Source: Sedimenticola sp. (GTDB lineage Bacteria; Pseudomonadota; Gammaproteobacteria; Chromatiales; Chromatiaceae). Taken from it: DNA of 6,429 bases. Position 1 is the stretch's first letter; the number at the start of each line of letters is the position of its first letter. A model generated the notes under the pieces. The model saw only the letters and a list, made by a program, of their open reading frames with translations. It did no database searches and was not told where the DNA came from. The stretch lies in the NCBI GenBank assembly GCA_027041035.1, contig JALULB010000382.1:1-6429 (forward strand), read 5' to 3'. Made by a program: the position numbers and the translations under genes. Below, one piece after another: positions 1 to 6,309 of this stretch.

Positions 1-1206
1 AAAAGCGAGTTCCGCGTGTGATTGTCGCAATGCACGCAGAACCTGCTCGGGTGTTTCCGCTTCCGCGAAGATGAAACCGAGATAGCTCGACGCCTTGGGA
101 AGCACCTCTAACGCATGCCCGATGCGGGCGCTCAAACGCAGATCCGTGATGCTGGCCACGGCACGTGCCGAATGCACGCCATCGACGCGCCGCAACATAC
201 CCGCTTTCGGTGTCGGAATCATCATTACACCGGCGGCGGCGTCCTGTGTATTCAGCGCCAGCGGCGTGCCGAGCGCGCTGGCGAGCACGTGTTTTTCCAG
301 GGGTTCCCGAAGCCCGGCGTCCAGCGCCCGGCTGCATTCTCCACCGATGGTGCGCCCGGCGACCTCCAGTATCCAGACCCGATCGTTGTCGACGCGCAAT
401 TCGGCATGTACCGGACCCTGAACGAGTCCATAAGCAGCGCAGGCAGCAGCAACGGTACTGGCAATAAGCTGTTGCGTGCTGGCCGGCAGCCTGGATGGCG
501 TGATATAGCAGGTTTCCTCGAAATACGGGCCGATCAGCGGATCCGGTTTGTCGAAGATCGTGATCAGCCGATAGTCGCCCCGATGCAGAAAGCCCTCCAC
601 GGCAACCTCCTCGCCCGGGATATACTCCTCGGCAAGGATCACTCGGCGCTCGTCCTTGTCCGGTAAGGCGGCGATCAATCCGGCTATGATGTCGATCGCC
701 GCCAGCGCGGCGCGTGAATCATCGACACGCTGGACACCGGTACTCGCCGACAGGCTGACCGGCTTGAACACCTGCGGCCAATCCAGACCAGCGAGTTGCG
801 GAGCCAGTGGCTTTTCAAGCGAAATGACACGGAACCCGGGCACCGCCACGCCCGCCTCGGCCAGCCGTTGACGGGCAAGATCCTTGCGTCGCGTCAGCCG
901 CGCCGATTCCGGGGAGTTGTGCGCCAGACCCAGCGATTCGGCTATCACGGCGGCGAGCTCGACCGTGGCGTCATCGGTCGCGACGATACCGGCGAAAGGT
1001 GCTTCGGCGTGCGCCGAACGCAGCGTTTCGATACTCCGTTCCCTAGCGGCGAAATCGATATGGATGCCGTTGGCGACCTCGTGCGTCAGCGAATGCCTTC
1101 CATCGGAAGCGACGACCAGTTCGATGCCCAGTTCCCTGGCGGCGTCGAGATAAGCGGCTATGCGATAGCTCTGTGGCGGGCTGAGCAGTAGCAGGCGGGG
1201 GAGCAT
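1..1206 (-). CDS. ATP-grasp ligase, L-amino-acid-ligase-like (C-terminus cut by window edge)
   Basis: Reading the minus strand from ATG at 1206 gives 402 codons without a stop, running off the left edge. The N-terminus (MLPRLLLLSPPQSYRIAAYL) resembles the pre-ATP-grasp domain of this superfamily. ATP-grasp signatures follow: VFKPVSLSASTGV at 146-158 (K148 is the likely nucleotide-binding lysine), LAEEYIPGEEVAVEG at 190-204, GPVHAELR at 264-271 and WILEVAGRTIGG at 278-289 (E281 is a likely metal ligand). The C-terminal part (GVMMIPTPKAGML at about 326-338, SSYLGFIFAEAETPEQV at about 373-389) looks like the C-terminal domain of L-amino-acid ligases, so only a short tail is probably missing. Such enzymes couple ATP hydrolysis to joining a carboxylate and an amine through an acyl phosphate; the substrates here are unknown. 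ATG 1206 is the first start after the in-frame TAG at 1240-1242. There is no clear Shine-Dalgarno. The start lies 21 bp from mobile repeat copy A, so its promoter must be in that repeat or further upstream. Confidence 0.82.
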   Translation of the reverse strand, partial: MLPRLLLLSPPQSYRIAAYLDAARELGIELVVASDGRHSLTHEVANGIHIDFAARERSIETLRSAHAEAPFAGIVATDDATVELAAVIAESLGLAHNSPESARLTRRKDLARQRLAEAGVAVPGFRVISLEKPLAPQLAGLDWPQVFKPVSLSASTGVQRVDDSRAALAAIDIIAGLIAALPDKDERRVILAEEYIPGEEVAVEGFLHRGDYRLITIFDKPDPLIGPYFEETCYITPSRLPASTQQLIASTVAAACAAYGLVQGPVHAELRVDNDRVWILEVAGRTIGGECSRALDAGLREPLEKHVLASALGTPLALNTQDAAAGVMMIPTPKAGMLRRVDGVHSARAVASITDLRLSARIGHALEVLPKASSYLGFIFAEAETPEQVLRALRQSHAELAF

Positions 1207-1219
1207 GAGAGATAAGGCG

Positions 1220-1227
1220 GCATCCAG
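1220..1227. repeat. Target-site duplication, left copy of element A
   Basis: GCATCCAG directly abuts the left end of element A and is repeated exactly at 1427-1434 at its right end. A perfect 8-bp flanking duplication marks a transposition event whose product is still in its original place. Confidence 0.88.
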
Positions 1228-1281
1228 GTAACTACTCAGCTAACTGCTGAAATGCGCCAGCTCTGCGTTCAAAAATGGTCA

Positions 1282-1295
1282 TTTACACTTGTAAA
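1282..1295. repeat. Near-palindrome in element A
   Basis: TTTACACTTGTAAA has perfect 6-bp arms (TTTACA/TGTAAA) around CT. It corresponds to the fully symmetric TTTACACGTGTAAA in copy B, differing at one base. It sits near the centre of the B-type element and could be a hairpin or a protein-binding site. Confidence 0.5.
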
Positions 1296-1342
1296 CCGGC
1301 AATTGCTCCTGCATTGCCCTAATAAGTTACATCCCTGTAACG
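1296..1342. repeat. 47-bp segment present only in copy A, two small inverted repeats
   Basis: This stretch is absent from copy B. It holds GGCAAT (1298-1303) pairing with ATTGCC (1313-1318), and GTTACA (1326-1331) pairing with TGTAAC (1336-1341) around TCCC. The boundaries coincide with the direct repeats TGTAA at 1290-1294 and 1336-1340, as expected if slippage or recombination between them removed the segment in the lineage of copy B. Confidence 0.65.
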
Positions 1343-1426
1343 ATCACATTTTTTGCCTTGATCTGACGCATTTCAGCGGCGATCTGAGCAGTTACCCTTT
1401 ATTTGAGTTACTCGCTGAGTAGTTAC

Positions 1427-1434
1427 GCATCCAG
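1427..1434. repeat. Target-site duplication, right copy of element A
   Basis: GCATCCAG is identical to 1220-1227 and starts at the base after the terminal GTTAC of element A. Confidence 0.88.
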
Positions 1435-1452
1435 GCCGATAAAACAGCCTGG
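1431..1452 (-). terminator. Possible hairpin downstream of the Fe-S protein gene
   Basis: CCAGGC (1431-1436) and GCCTGG (1447-1452) form a perfect 6-bp stem with a 10-base loop, 23 bp past the stop codon at 1476. No U-tract follows in the minus-strand transcript, so this is at best a weak or factor-assisted terminator. The stem overlaps the target duplication of element A, meaning the element inserted at the foot of the hairpin. Confidence 0.25.
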
Positions 1453-1475
1453 AGCCTGCCGGGACAGCCTACTGG

Positions 1476-1856
1476 TCAGCCGCAACCACCGCCGGCCGCG
1501 CCGCAAGTACCGCAGGTACCGCTGCCGCCCACGCTCTGAAAAACGTTGCGGAAGACAAAGCTGCGATTCAGACCCTGTTCCTGATAGTCGATCTCCACAC
1601 CTTTCAGGAAATCCAGCGCGACGGCATCAACGAACACCTTCAAGCCTTCATCGGTAACCAGGGTGCAATCACGGTCATGCGACTCCTCGACAAAGGTCAT
1701 GCCGTAGCTCATGCCGCCACAGCCTCCGCCCGAGACAAAGATACGCACGCCTTCGATGCCATCCTCCTGGTCTACCAGTTCCTTGAGCTGCGCGGCGGCA
1801 TCGGGAGTCACTTTGACTTCATCATTAATCGTACTATCGAATTGAACGGCTGACAT
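1476..1856 (-). CDS. A-type Fe-S cluster assembly/carrier protein (HesB/IscA/ErpA family)
   Basis: The 126-residue protein is close to family size (about 105-125). The HesB/IscA core is clear: VKVTPDAAAQLKELV at 14-28, the loop SGGGCGGMSYGMTF at 42-55 with the first conserved ligand cysteine C46, and NRSFVFRNVFQS near 97-108. A-type proteins accept [2Fe-2S]/[4Fe-4S] clusters from IscU-like scaffolds and deliver them to apoenzymes in the cytoplasm. The usual C-terminal C-G-C-G pair is replaced by a Gly/Cys tail with C115, C118 and C125 (CGTCG then GGGCG), so ligand spacing differs from textbook IscA or ErpA; C64 is a further cysteine. The start at 1856 is supported by AAGAGG 8 bases upstream. 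No isc or suf genes are adjacent, which suggests a stand-alone carrier. Whether it acts as ErpA or as a separate paralogue cannot be decided here. Confidence 0.88.
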   Translation of the reverse strand: MSAVQFDSTINDEVKVTPDAAAQLKELVDQEDGIEGVRIFVSGGGCGGMSYGMTFVEESHDRDCTLVTDEGLKVFVDAVALDFLKGVEIDYQEQGLNRSFVFRNVFQSVGGSGTCGTCGAAGGGCG

Positions 1857-1864
1857 GGTAAAAA

Positions 1865-1870
1865 CCTCTT
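1865..1870 (-). promoter_or_regulatory. Ribosome binding site for the A-type Fe-S protein gene
   Basis: AAGAGG on the minus strand ends 8 bases before ATG 1856 and supports that start. Confidence 0.65.
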
Positions 1871-1890
1871 GATAACTTGAGTCTGTGTTG

Positions 1891-1899
1891 ATTGTAGCA
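1891..1899 (-). promoter_or_regulatory. Candidate extended -10 promoter of the A-type Fe-S protein gene
   Basis: The minus strand reads TGCTACAAT, a TGn extension plus a 5/6 match to TATAAT. A start about 7 bases downstream would give a leader of roughly 28 bases. I see no good -35 box at normal spacing, which is acceptable for an extended -10 promoter. It lies in the 48-bp gap after the upstream operon's stop, so the gene may be transcribed independently as well as by readthrough. Confidence 0.42.
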
Positions 1900-1904
1900 T
1901 CCGG

Positions 1905-3092
1905 CTAAAAATAACGCCCCAGGGTAACCTCCATATAGTCATCGCGATTGAAGGGGTAGAACAGATCCTTCTTCGGGACATCGAACCAGGCGCGTAACTG
2001 CAAGCTCAGCTTCCATGCATCGCCAAGCCGCCGACTGGCCTCGACATTGAACAAACTTCCGCCACCACTCAGGTCCTGGATGACGCCGGCGAGCAGTTCC
2101 GTGCTCTGTGCATCGTTCGCGGTCCAGCGCAGCCCCAGAAACAGATCGTTCTCGAACGGCGTCAGCGCGTTCTGCTGACGGTCGTCGTATTGATACTCGG
2201 CCAATATGCCAAGATCGCTCTGGCTGTCCCGGATGCCAACGAGGGTATACTCGAAACCACCGACAGCCGCGTTATAGGTATTCCCCTTGGCGCTATGATG
2301 AATGGCTTCGAGCTTCCACAGCCAGTCGCCCTTGGTGGCCTGCAAATCCAGGCTGGTTTGATCCATCTGCGGGTAGAACGGGATCAGCACCGGCGTATTG
2401 TCGTCATCCAGCCGCATCCGAAGCATCGGATCGCGACTTGTGCCGCGAAAATGCGCCAGCCCCAGGTCCCAATCGCCTATCGCTCGCGACCAGCGCACGG
2501 CAAAATCGAAGTGGTACTGGCCCGCGCTGGACTCATATTCCGCGCGGTGTGTATCGATCCGTGGTTCGGTGCGCAAACGACCACGGACACCCGGAAAGGT
2601 TCGCTCCCGAAACCAGGGCAGCAGGAAAAAATCGAGCGTCCCCCAATCCCGCTCCAGCGAGAACTTCACCATCGGCTGGCCGAGCTTTTGCTCGCCATCG
2701 GGGTTTTCGACCAGATCCGTCTGGTTGATGATGTCGACCAGGTGCGCCGACTCGGTGACACCCCAATAGACCTTGGTGATACCGGCGCGCACCTCCCAAT
2801 CGTCGCCCGCCTTCAACCAGAACAGCTCGCGTATGTCGCCGTGGCTGCGCATCGGATCATGTTGATCCCAGCGCAGGAAAGGCTTGAAGGTGAAGCTCTG
2901 ATTACCCTCGTCCCACTCGTGGTAAAACTCGATCTCGCCGGAAACGGACAGCGCGCTATCGACCTGGCGTTCGTCCATGGGGGATTGCCAGAAGCCGCGC
3001 CCCTCGAAGATCAGGTTTCCAGAGACCTCCGCCGCCGCGTCACCCATCACCAGGCCAAGCAAAACACCAGCCAAACTCGCGTACCGCATCAT
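1905..3092 (-). CDS. Predicted outer-membrane beta-barrel protein, partner of RND exporter
   Basis: The 395-residue protein starts with a signal peptide (MMRYASLAGVLLGLVMGDAAA, likely cut before EVSGN). It continues as alternating polar/aromatic stretches typical of beta-strands (for example FTFKPFLRWDQHD, WEVRAGITKVYWG, FHFDFAVRW-like runs and WKLSLQLRAWF) and ends in VTLGRYF, where the terminal aromatic residue is the usual outer-membrane barrel signal. The segment KVYWGVTESAHLVDIINQTDLVEN recalls the W-G-E...INP pattern of DUF1302-type barrels, but this protein is shorter and I assign no named family. It begins 3 bases after the LolA-like gene stops, with AGG six bases before the first of two tandem ATGs (3092 or 3089). 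As last gene of the operon it is the likely outer-membrane exit or docking component. Its substrate is unknown. Confidence 0.75.
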   Translation of the reverse strand: MMRYASLAGVLLGLVMGDAAAEVSGNLIFEGRGFWQSPMDERQVDSALSVSGEIEFYHEWDEGNQSFTFKPFLRWDQHDPMRSHGDIRELFWLKAGDDWEVRAGITKVYWGVTESAHLVDIINQTDLVENPDGEQKLGQPMVKFSLERDWGTLDFFLLPWFRERTFPGVRGRLRTEPRIDTHRAEYESSAGQYHFDFAVRWSRAIGDWDLGLAHFRGTSRDPMLRMRLDDDNTPVLIPFYPQMDQTSLDLQATKGDWLWKLEAIHHSAKGNTYNAAVGGFEYTLVGIRDSQSDLGILAEYQYDDRQQNALTPFENDLFLGLRWTANDAQSTELLAGVIQDLSGGGSLFNVEASRRLGDAWKLSLQLRAWFDVPKKDLFYPFNRDDYMEVTLGRYF

Positions 3093-3095
3093 TTT

Positions 3096-3896
3096 CTACC
3101 TGGCTCGTTTAAGGCTGTTGCGCGTGAAATCGCGCTCGCCCAGTCCCTGCTGAAATGCATAGGATTTCCACGTAAGCAAGGTACTCTTGCCGGTCTGATG
3201 GTTCTGCATGAACATCTCGTCCGGTCGCCAATATTTCCCAAGGTATTGCTGATAGCCGCGCAGTTCCAGTGTCTTCAACAACTCATTCTTGCGGTCATAG
3301 AAGTCGATCTTCAGCGGGATGAAGCGTTCCTTGTCGATCAAGACCCGCTGCCGGGTATAGCCCGAGTTCGGATCCACCGGATCCCGCTCGTTGATGAACA
3401 CCGGTATGCCACCCAAGTCGTCCTCTCCAATATATTGATAGGTGTATTTCTCGACCTCCTGGGATGCCAGATCCTCATAGGCGAACTCGCTACCCATGAA
3501 AGGACCGGATTTGTTCTTCGAGGAGATGCGTTTGACCCGCTTCAACGCCGGCAGATACAACCATTGGTCGTCCTGGCCGGTCTTGTGCGACCAGGTCAGT
3601 AGCGCGGTACCCTTGACATCGCGTGGTCTGTCGAAAATGATCAGGGTCTTGTCGCCATCGTCCGGCACTTCTAGGGAGCGCGAACGCATCTCGCGCAGAC
3701 TGGTCTGCCCCTGCCGATTCTTCAGCAGCATGGTCATTTCGGCCTTTAGATCATGCCAGCCGGCATCCCGGTTATCCACCTCCCGGGCGATCTCCAGGCC
3801 GCGTTCCGATGCATCCAGGGCAACGGCGGTCAGTGGCGACACAAGCAACAACAACAGCAAGCCAAGGCTCGGCCGGGATAAATGACGACTAAACAT
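3096..3896 (-). CDS. Periplasmic LolA-like (outer membrane lipoprotein-sorting) protein
   Basis: From ATG 3896 the protein has 266 residues. Residues 1-26 form a signal peptide (RHLSRP, then a run of leucines, then TAVA). The mature part carries the hallmark of the LolA_like family that accompanies RND exporters: FDRPRDVKGTALLTWSHK at 88-105, DDQWLYLPALKRVKRISS at 109-126 and GPFMGSEFAYEDLAS at 131-145. LolA folds are open half-barrels that shuttle acyl chains across the periplasm, so a lipid or lipoprotein cargo is plausible but unproven. A TTG at 3911 would add five residues; I prefer ATG 3896 because GGAGA lies 8 bases before it. With that start the gene overlaps the exporter's stop by 8 bp (ATGTTTAG), implying translational coupling. 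It is not LolA itself: there is no lolB or ftsK context, and the conserved block differs. Confidence 0.83.
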   Translation of the reverse strand: MFSRHLSRPSLGLLLLLLVSPLTAVALDASERGLEIAREVDNRDAGWHDLKAEMTMLLKNRQGQTSLREMRSRSLEVPDDGDKTLIIFDRPRDVKGTALLTWSHKTGQDDQWLYLPALKRVKRISSKNKSGPFMGSEFAYEDLASQEVEKYTYQYIGEDDLGGIPVFINERDPVDPNSGYTRQRVLIDKERFIPLKIDFYDRKNELLKTLELRGYQQYLGKYWRPDEMFMQNHQTGKSTLLTWKSYAFQQGLGERDFTRNSLKRAR

Positions 3897-6180
3897 TTTT
3901 CGAATCTCCAAATTTAATCAGCAATGGCGGCAGAAAGAAGAAATCCGCCAGTAACGCACAAGCGATGGTGATGGCTGTCAGCAGGCCCATGCCCGCGTTC
4001 AGCTGGAAGTGCGAGAACGCCAACACGCTGAAACCCAGTACCAGCACCACCGATGTCACCCAGAGCGCGGTGCCGACGGTCTTGAACGCATAGCGTACCG
4101 CCTGTTGCGCATCCAGCCCCTGCTCGCGGCGCGCCCGCAGGTATTTGCTCAGAAAGTGGACTGTGTCATCCACGACGATACCCAGCGTCATGCCCGAAAC
4201 GATGGACAATGCCAAGCCTATCTGGCCGTTGAATATGCCCCACAGACCAAAGGCCATGGTAATGGGAACCAGGTTTGGCAGCAGACTCAGCAGCCCCAGA
4301 CGCAATGAACGCAAGGCCACGATCAGGATAAAGCTGATCAACACCAATGCCACCGTGGTACCGGTCAGCATCGTCCGGATATTCCGTGAACCGATATGCG
4401 CGAACATCATCGAGGGACTCGAACCCACGGTCTGCATGTAGTCCGGCAGATTGGACTCCATCCATCGCTGGGCGCGTTGCTCAAGACTCAGCAATTGCTT
4501 TGTCGTCAAGGTTCGCAAGGTCACGCTCATTCGAGTCGCGGATTTGTCCACGTTGATCTGGTTGTTCAGATCCAGTCCAAAGGGCAACGAAAATTCGTAC
4601 AACAGCAGGTACTGCGCCGACAGATCGCGCTGATCCGGCAAACGGTACCAGCTTTCATCGTCGCCATGCAGATTCTTGTTCAAGCGTTTCATCGTATCCG
4701 ACAGCGTATTCACATGCAGGGTTTCCGGCTGCTGGCGATACCATTCCGCGAATTTAGCCAGGTAACGCAGATACTCCGGATCGGCGATACCCCCCGCTTC
4801 TTTTGCCGGCAGCGAATACTCTATCAGGTAGATACCGGTCAGATGTTCGGTGGCAAAATCGGTATCGGTACGAAACTGAATACTTCTATCGAAATAGGCG
4901 ACGAACTGATCGTTCAGCTCGTTTCGCGGAATCATCGCGGCCAGGCCCAGCACCAGGAAACCCATGCCCCACAGCAGACGATTACGCTGCCGGATGACAA
5001 AATCAGCGAGCTTTTCCATGGTCCGACTACCGTCGGTTTCGCCAACCGTCGCTCTGATCGGCAGGATCTGCATCATAGCGGGCAACAAAATGATAGAGAG
5101 GAAGAAAGCAATGATCACGCCCGTTGCCGCCATATTCCCAAGGTCGCGAAACGGCGGCGCATCGCTGAAGTTCAGGCTCATGAAGCCGACCGCCGTGGTA
5201 ATCGAGGTCAGGAACACCGGCCCCAGATTGATACGCATCGACTCCATCATCGCGGTTGCCCTGTCCATGCCCCTGCGCATTCCCTGCAGAAAGGTCGTCA
5301 GCAAGTGCACGCAATCGGCCACCGCCAAGGTCATGATGACCACCGGCACGCTGGTCGTCGGCGGCGAAAGCTTGATGCCGGCCCAACCCGTCAGACCCAG
5401 GGTTGCCACAATCGTCATCAGGATGATCAGGCCGGTTGTCAGGGTGCCGGGTATCGAACGCAGCATCAGGCCGATCAGTACCAGGATCAACAGAAACATC
5501 GCCGGGTAAAGCGTTTTCATATCCTGCTGCGATGCTTCCGGAAAGGCATTGTTCATGATGACCATGCCGGTCAGGTAGACATCGATGTTCGGAAACTTCT
5601 CCGTCAGTTGCCTGGCCAGATCACGTGCGTAGGCCGCCGCTTCCAGTACTTCGGTCGGCTTCTTCTCCTGCAACTGGATGGTGACGTTGACGCCAGTGTA
5701 GGCGCCATCCGGGGAAACCAGACGATTGCGCAGCAGGGGTTCGTTGACCGCGATGTGTTTCTTTTCCGCGAGTTGCGCATCCGTCAGCGTTGGCGCCTTT
5801 TCGACGAGATCCTCGACGATCAGATCATCCTCCTCGGCGCGCGTATGTTGAAAGTTACTGATCGAATCCACACGGATCGAGTACGGGATCTGCCAGGCCT
5901 CCTTGGTCAGCCATTCCACCGCCGCGAGATTCTCGCGCGTGAACACGTCACCGTTCTTCGGAGACAAGACAAACAGGATGTTATCGTTCTTCGTGTAGGT
6001 ATTTTGTAACGCTTCGAATGCCTGTAGCTGCGGATTTTCCTTACTAAAGAACATTCTGTAATCGTTTTTGAAGGCGAGCTTGCGTACCCCGCTACCGGCG
6101 GCGGCAACCAGGATCAGGACAAGGACGACCGTCAACCAGGGACGTTTGATTATCGCCGCGAACAGCGGTTCAAGAGGCAT
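3889..6180 (-). CDS. RND-superfamily exporter, MMPL/HAE3-like inner-membrane protein
   Basis: The 763-residue protein shows the duplicated RND plan: TM1 at about 15-31, a periplasmic domain at about 32-225, TM2-6 between 226 and 372, TM7 at about 402-417, a second periplasmic domain at about 420-603, and TM8-12 between 605 and 755. Both fourth-helix motifs are visible, LAVADCVHLL (285-294, D289) and GIVVDDTVHFL (667-677, D671/D672), the positions expected to carry proton relay in this superfamily. The short periplasmic domains separate it from AcrB-type pumps (about 1,000+ residues) and fit the COG1033/MMPL class, members of which export lipids, hopanoids or similar hydrophobic cargo. ATG 6180 has AGGAG 10 bases upstream. 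It is the first gene of an operon with a LolA-like and a beta-barrel protein; no membrane-fusion protein is present. Substrate unknown. Confidence 0.88.
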   Translation of the reverse strand: MPLEPLFAAIIKRPWLTVVLVLILVAAAGSGVRKLAFKNDYRMFFSKENPQLQAFEALQNTYTKNDNILFVLSPKNGDVFTRENLAAVEWLTKEAWQIPYSIRVDSISNFQHTRAEEDDLIVEDLVEKAPTLTDAQLAEKKHIAVNEPLLRNRLVSPDGAYTGVNVTIQLQEKKPTEVLEAAAYARDLARQLTEKFPNIDVYLTGMVIMNNAFPEASQQDMKTLYPAMFLLILVLIGLMLRSIPGTLTTGLIILMTIVATLGLTGWAGIKLSPPTTSVPVVIMTLAVADCVHLLTTFLQGMRRGMDRATAMMESMRINLGPVFLTSITTAVGFMSLNFSDAPPFRDLGNMAATGVIIAFFLSIILLPAMMQILPIRATVGETDGSRTMEKLADFVIRQRNRLLWGMGFLVLGLAAMIPRNELNDQFVAYFDRSIQFRTDTDFATEHLTGIYLIEYSLPAKEAGGIADPEYLRYLAKFAEWYRQQPETLHVNTLSDTMKRLNKNLHGDDESWYRLPDQRDLSAQYLLLYEFSLPFGLDLNNQINVDKSATRMSVTLRTLTTKQLLSLEQRAQRWMESNLPDYMQTVGSSPSMMFAHIGSRNIRTMLTGTTVALVLISFILIVALRSLRLGLLSLLPNLVPITMAFGLWGIFNGQIGLALSIVSGMTLGIVVDDTVHFLSKYLRARREQGLDAQQAVRYAFKTVGTALWVTSVVLVLGFSVLAFSHFQLNAGMGLLTAITIACALLADFFFLPPLLIKFGDSKNV
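3905..3909 (-). promoter_or_regulatory. Ribosome binding site deciding the LolA-like start
   Basis: GGAGA lies inside the last codons of the exporter gene, 8 bases before ATG 3896. The alternative TTG start at 3911 overlaps this motif and would leave it without function. Confidence 0.65.
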
Positions 6181-6190
6181 GTGAATAATA

Positions 6191-6195
6191 CTCCT
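6191..6195 (-). promoter_or_regulatory. Ribosome binding site of the exporter gene, next to element B
   Basis: AGGAG on the minus strand sits 10 bases before ATG 6180 and one base inside the end of element B, which terminates at 6197. The exporter's leader is therefore almost wholly element-derived. Confidence 0.65.
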
Positions 6196-6200
6196 GGCAA

Positions 6201-6215
6201 CTACTCAGCGAGTAG
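6201..6215. repeat. Small hairpin at the outer end of element B
   Basis: CTACTC (6201-6206) and GAGTAG (6210-6215) pair around AGC. In copy A the same place (1409-1421) forms a 5-bp version. In B it lies just upstream of the exporter's ribosome binding site and could form in that leader. Confidence 0.4.
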
Positions 6216-6279
6216 ATCAAATTAAAGGGTAACTGCTCAGATCGCCGCTGAAATGCGTCAGATCAAGGCAAAAAATGTG

Positions 6280-6309
6280 ATTTTACACGTGTAAATGACC
6301 ATTTTTGAA
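6280..6309 (-). promoter_or_regulatory. Candidate sigma70 promoter for the exporter operon, inside element B
   Basis: On the minus strand TTCAAA (6309-6304, 4/6 to TTGACA) and TAAAAT (6285-6280, 5/6 to TATAAT) are 18 bp apart and face the exporter gene. The -10 box arises at the edge of the 47-bp deletion; copy A has TAAACC there instead. A start near 6273 would give a leader of about 90 bases. The match is modest and untested. Confidence 0.28.
6282..6295. repeat. Perfect 14-bp palindrome in element B
   Basis: TTTACACGTGTAAA is completely self-complementary. It lies between the two long inverted repeats, in the middle of the pgk/exporter intergenic region, and overlaps the candidate minus-strand -10 box. 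It could be the tip of an element-wide hairpin or an operator. Confidence 0.55.

Larger units (their letters stand above)
1228..1426 (-). mobile_element. MITE-like non-autonomous element, copy A (199 bp)
   Basis: Both outer ends are the same 13 bp, GTAACTACTCAGC, in inverted orientation, and 8-bp duplications flank them. Inside, 1228-1260 and 1363-1395 form long imperfect inverted repeats sharing GCTGAAATGCG. A 31-bp extension (1396-1426) then carries a second GTAAC-type end on one side only. The element has no open frame of useful size and no transposase. It is about 96% identical to copy B at 6197-6349, in the opposite orientation, but has 47 extra bp (1296-1342). Ends starting 5'-GTAA with 8-bp duplications are typical of the IS66 family, so mobilisation by an IS66-type transposase elsewhere in the genome is a reasonable inference. 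It separates the ATP-grasp gene from the Fe-S protein gene. The strand given makes it parallel to copy B taken as plus. Confidence 0.85.

Noticed and set aside
115..666. Plus-strand frames in the first 1.2 kb
   Set aside because: The minus strand is open for the full 402 codons and carries ATP-grasp motifs; the plus-strand frames have low-complexity composition and no motifs.
1228..1426. CRISPR-like or tandem repeat array
   Set aside because: The repeated units are inverted, occur once per side and have no regular spacers; they are transposon ends.
1207..1475. Small RNA gene or short coding frame in the intergenic repeat
   Set aside because: The structure is fully explained by the element's inverted repeats, and I see neither a promoter with a terminator nor a start codon with a ribosome binding site.
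2190..3602. Plus-strand open frame of 470 codons antisense to the beta-barrel and LolA-like genes
   Set aside because: It spans two well-supported minus-strand genes and their junction, shows no recognisable motif, and is explained by codon bias of the opposite strand.
3897..3911. TTG start at 3911 for the LolA-like gene
   Set aside because: GGAGA overlaps this TTG and is correctly placed for ATG 3896, which also gives a normal signal peptide.
4396..6009. Plus-strand open frame of 537 codons antisense to the RND exporter
   Set aside because: Its translation is rich in Gln, His and Arg with no domain features, whereas the minus strand encodes a clear RND protein. It is a shadow frame.
6276..6291. 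CRP-type operator (TGTGA half-site in element B)
   Set aside because: TGTGA at 6276-6280 has no TCACA half-site at the required spacing; the symmetry present is the TTTACACGTGTAAA palindrome.
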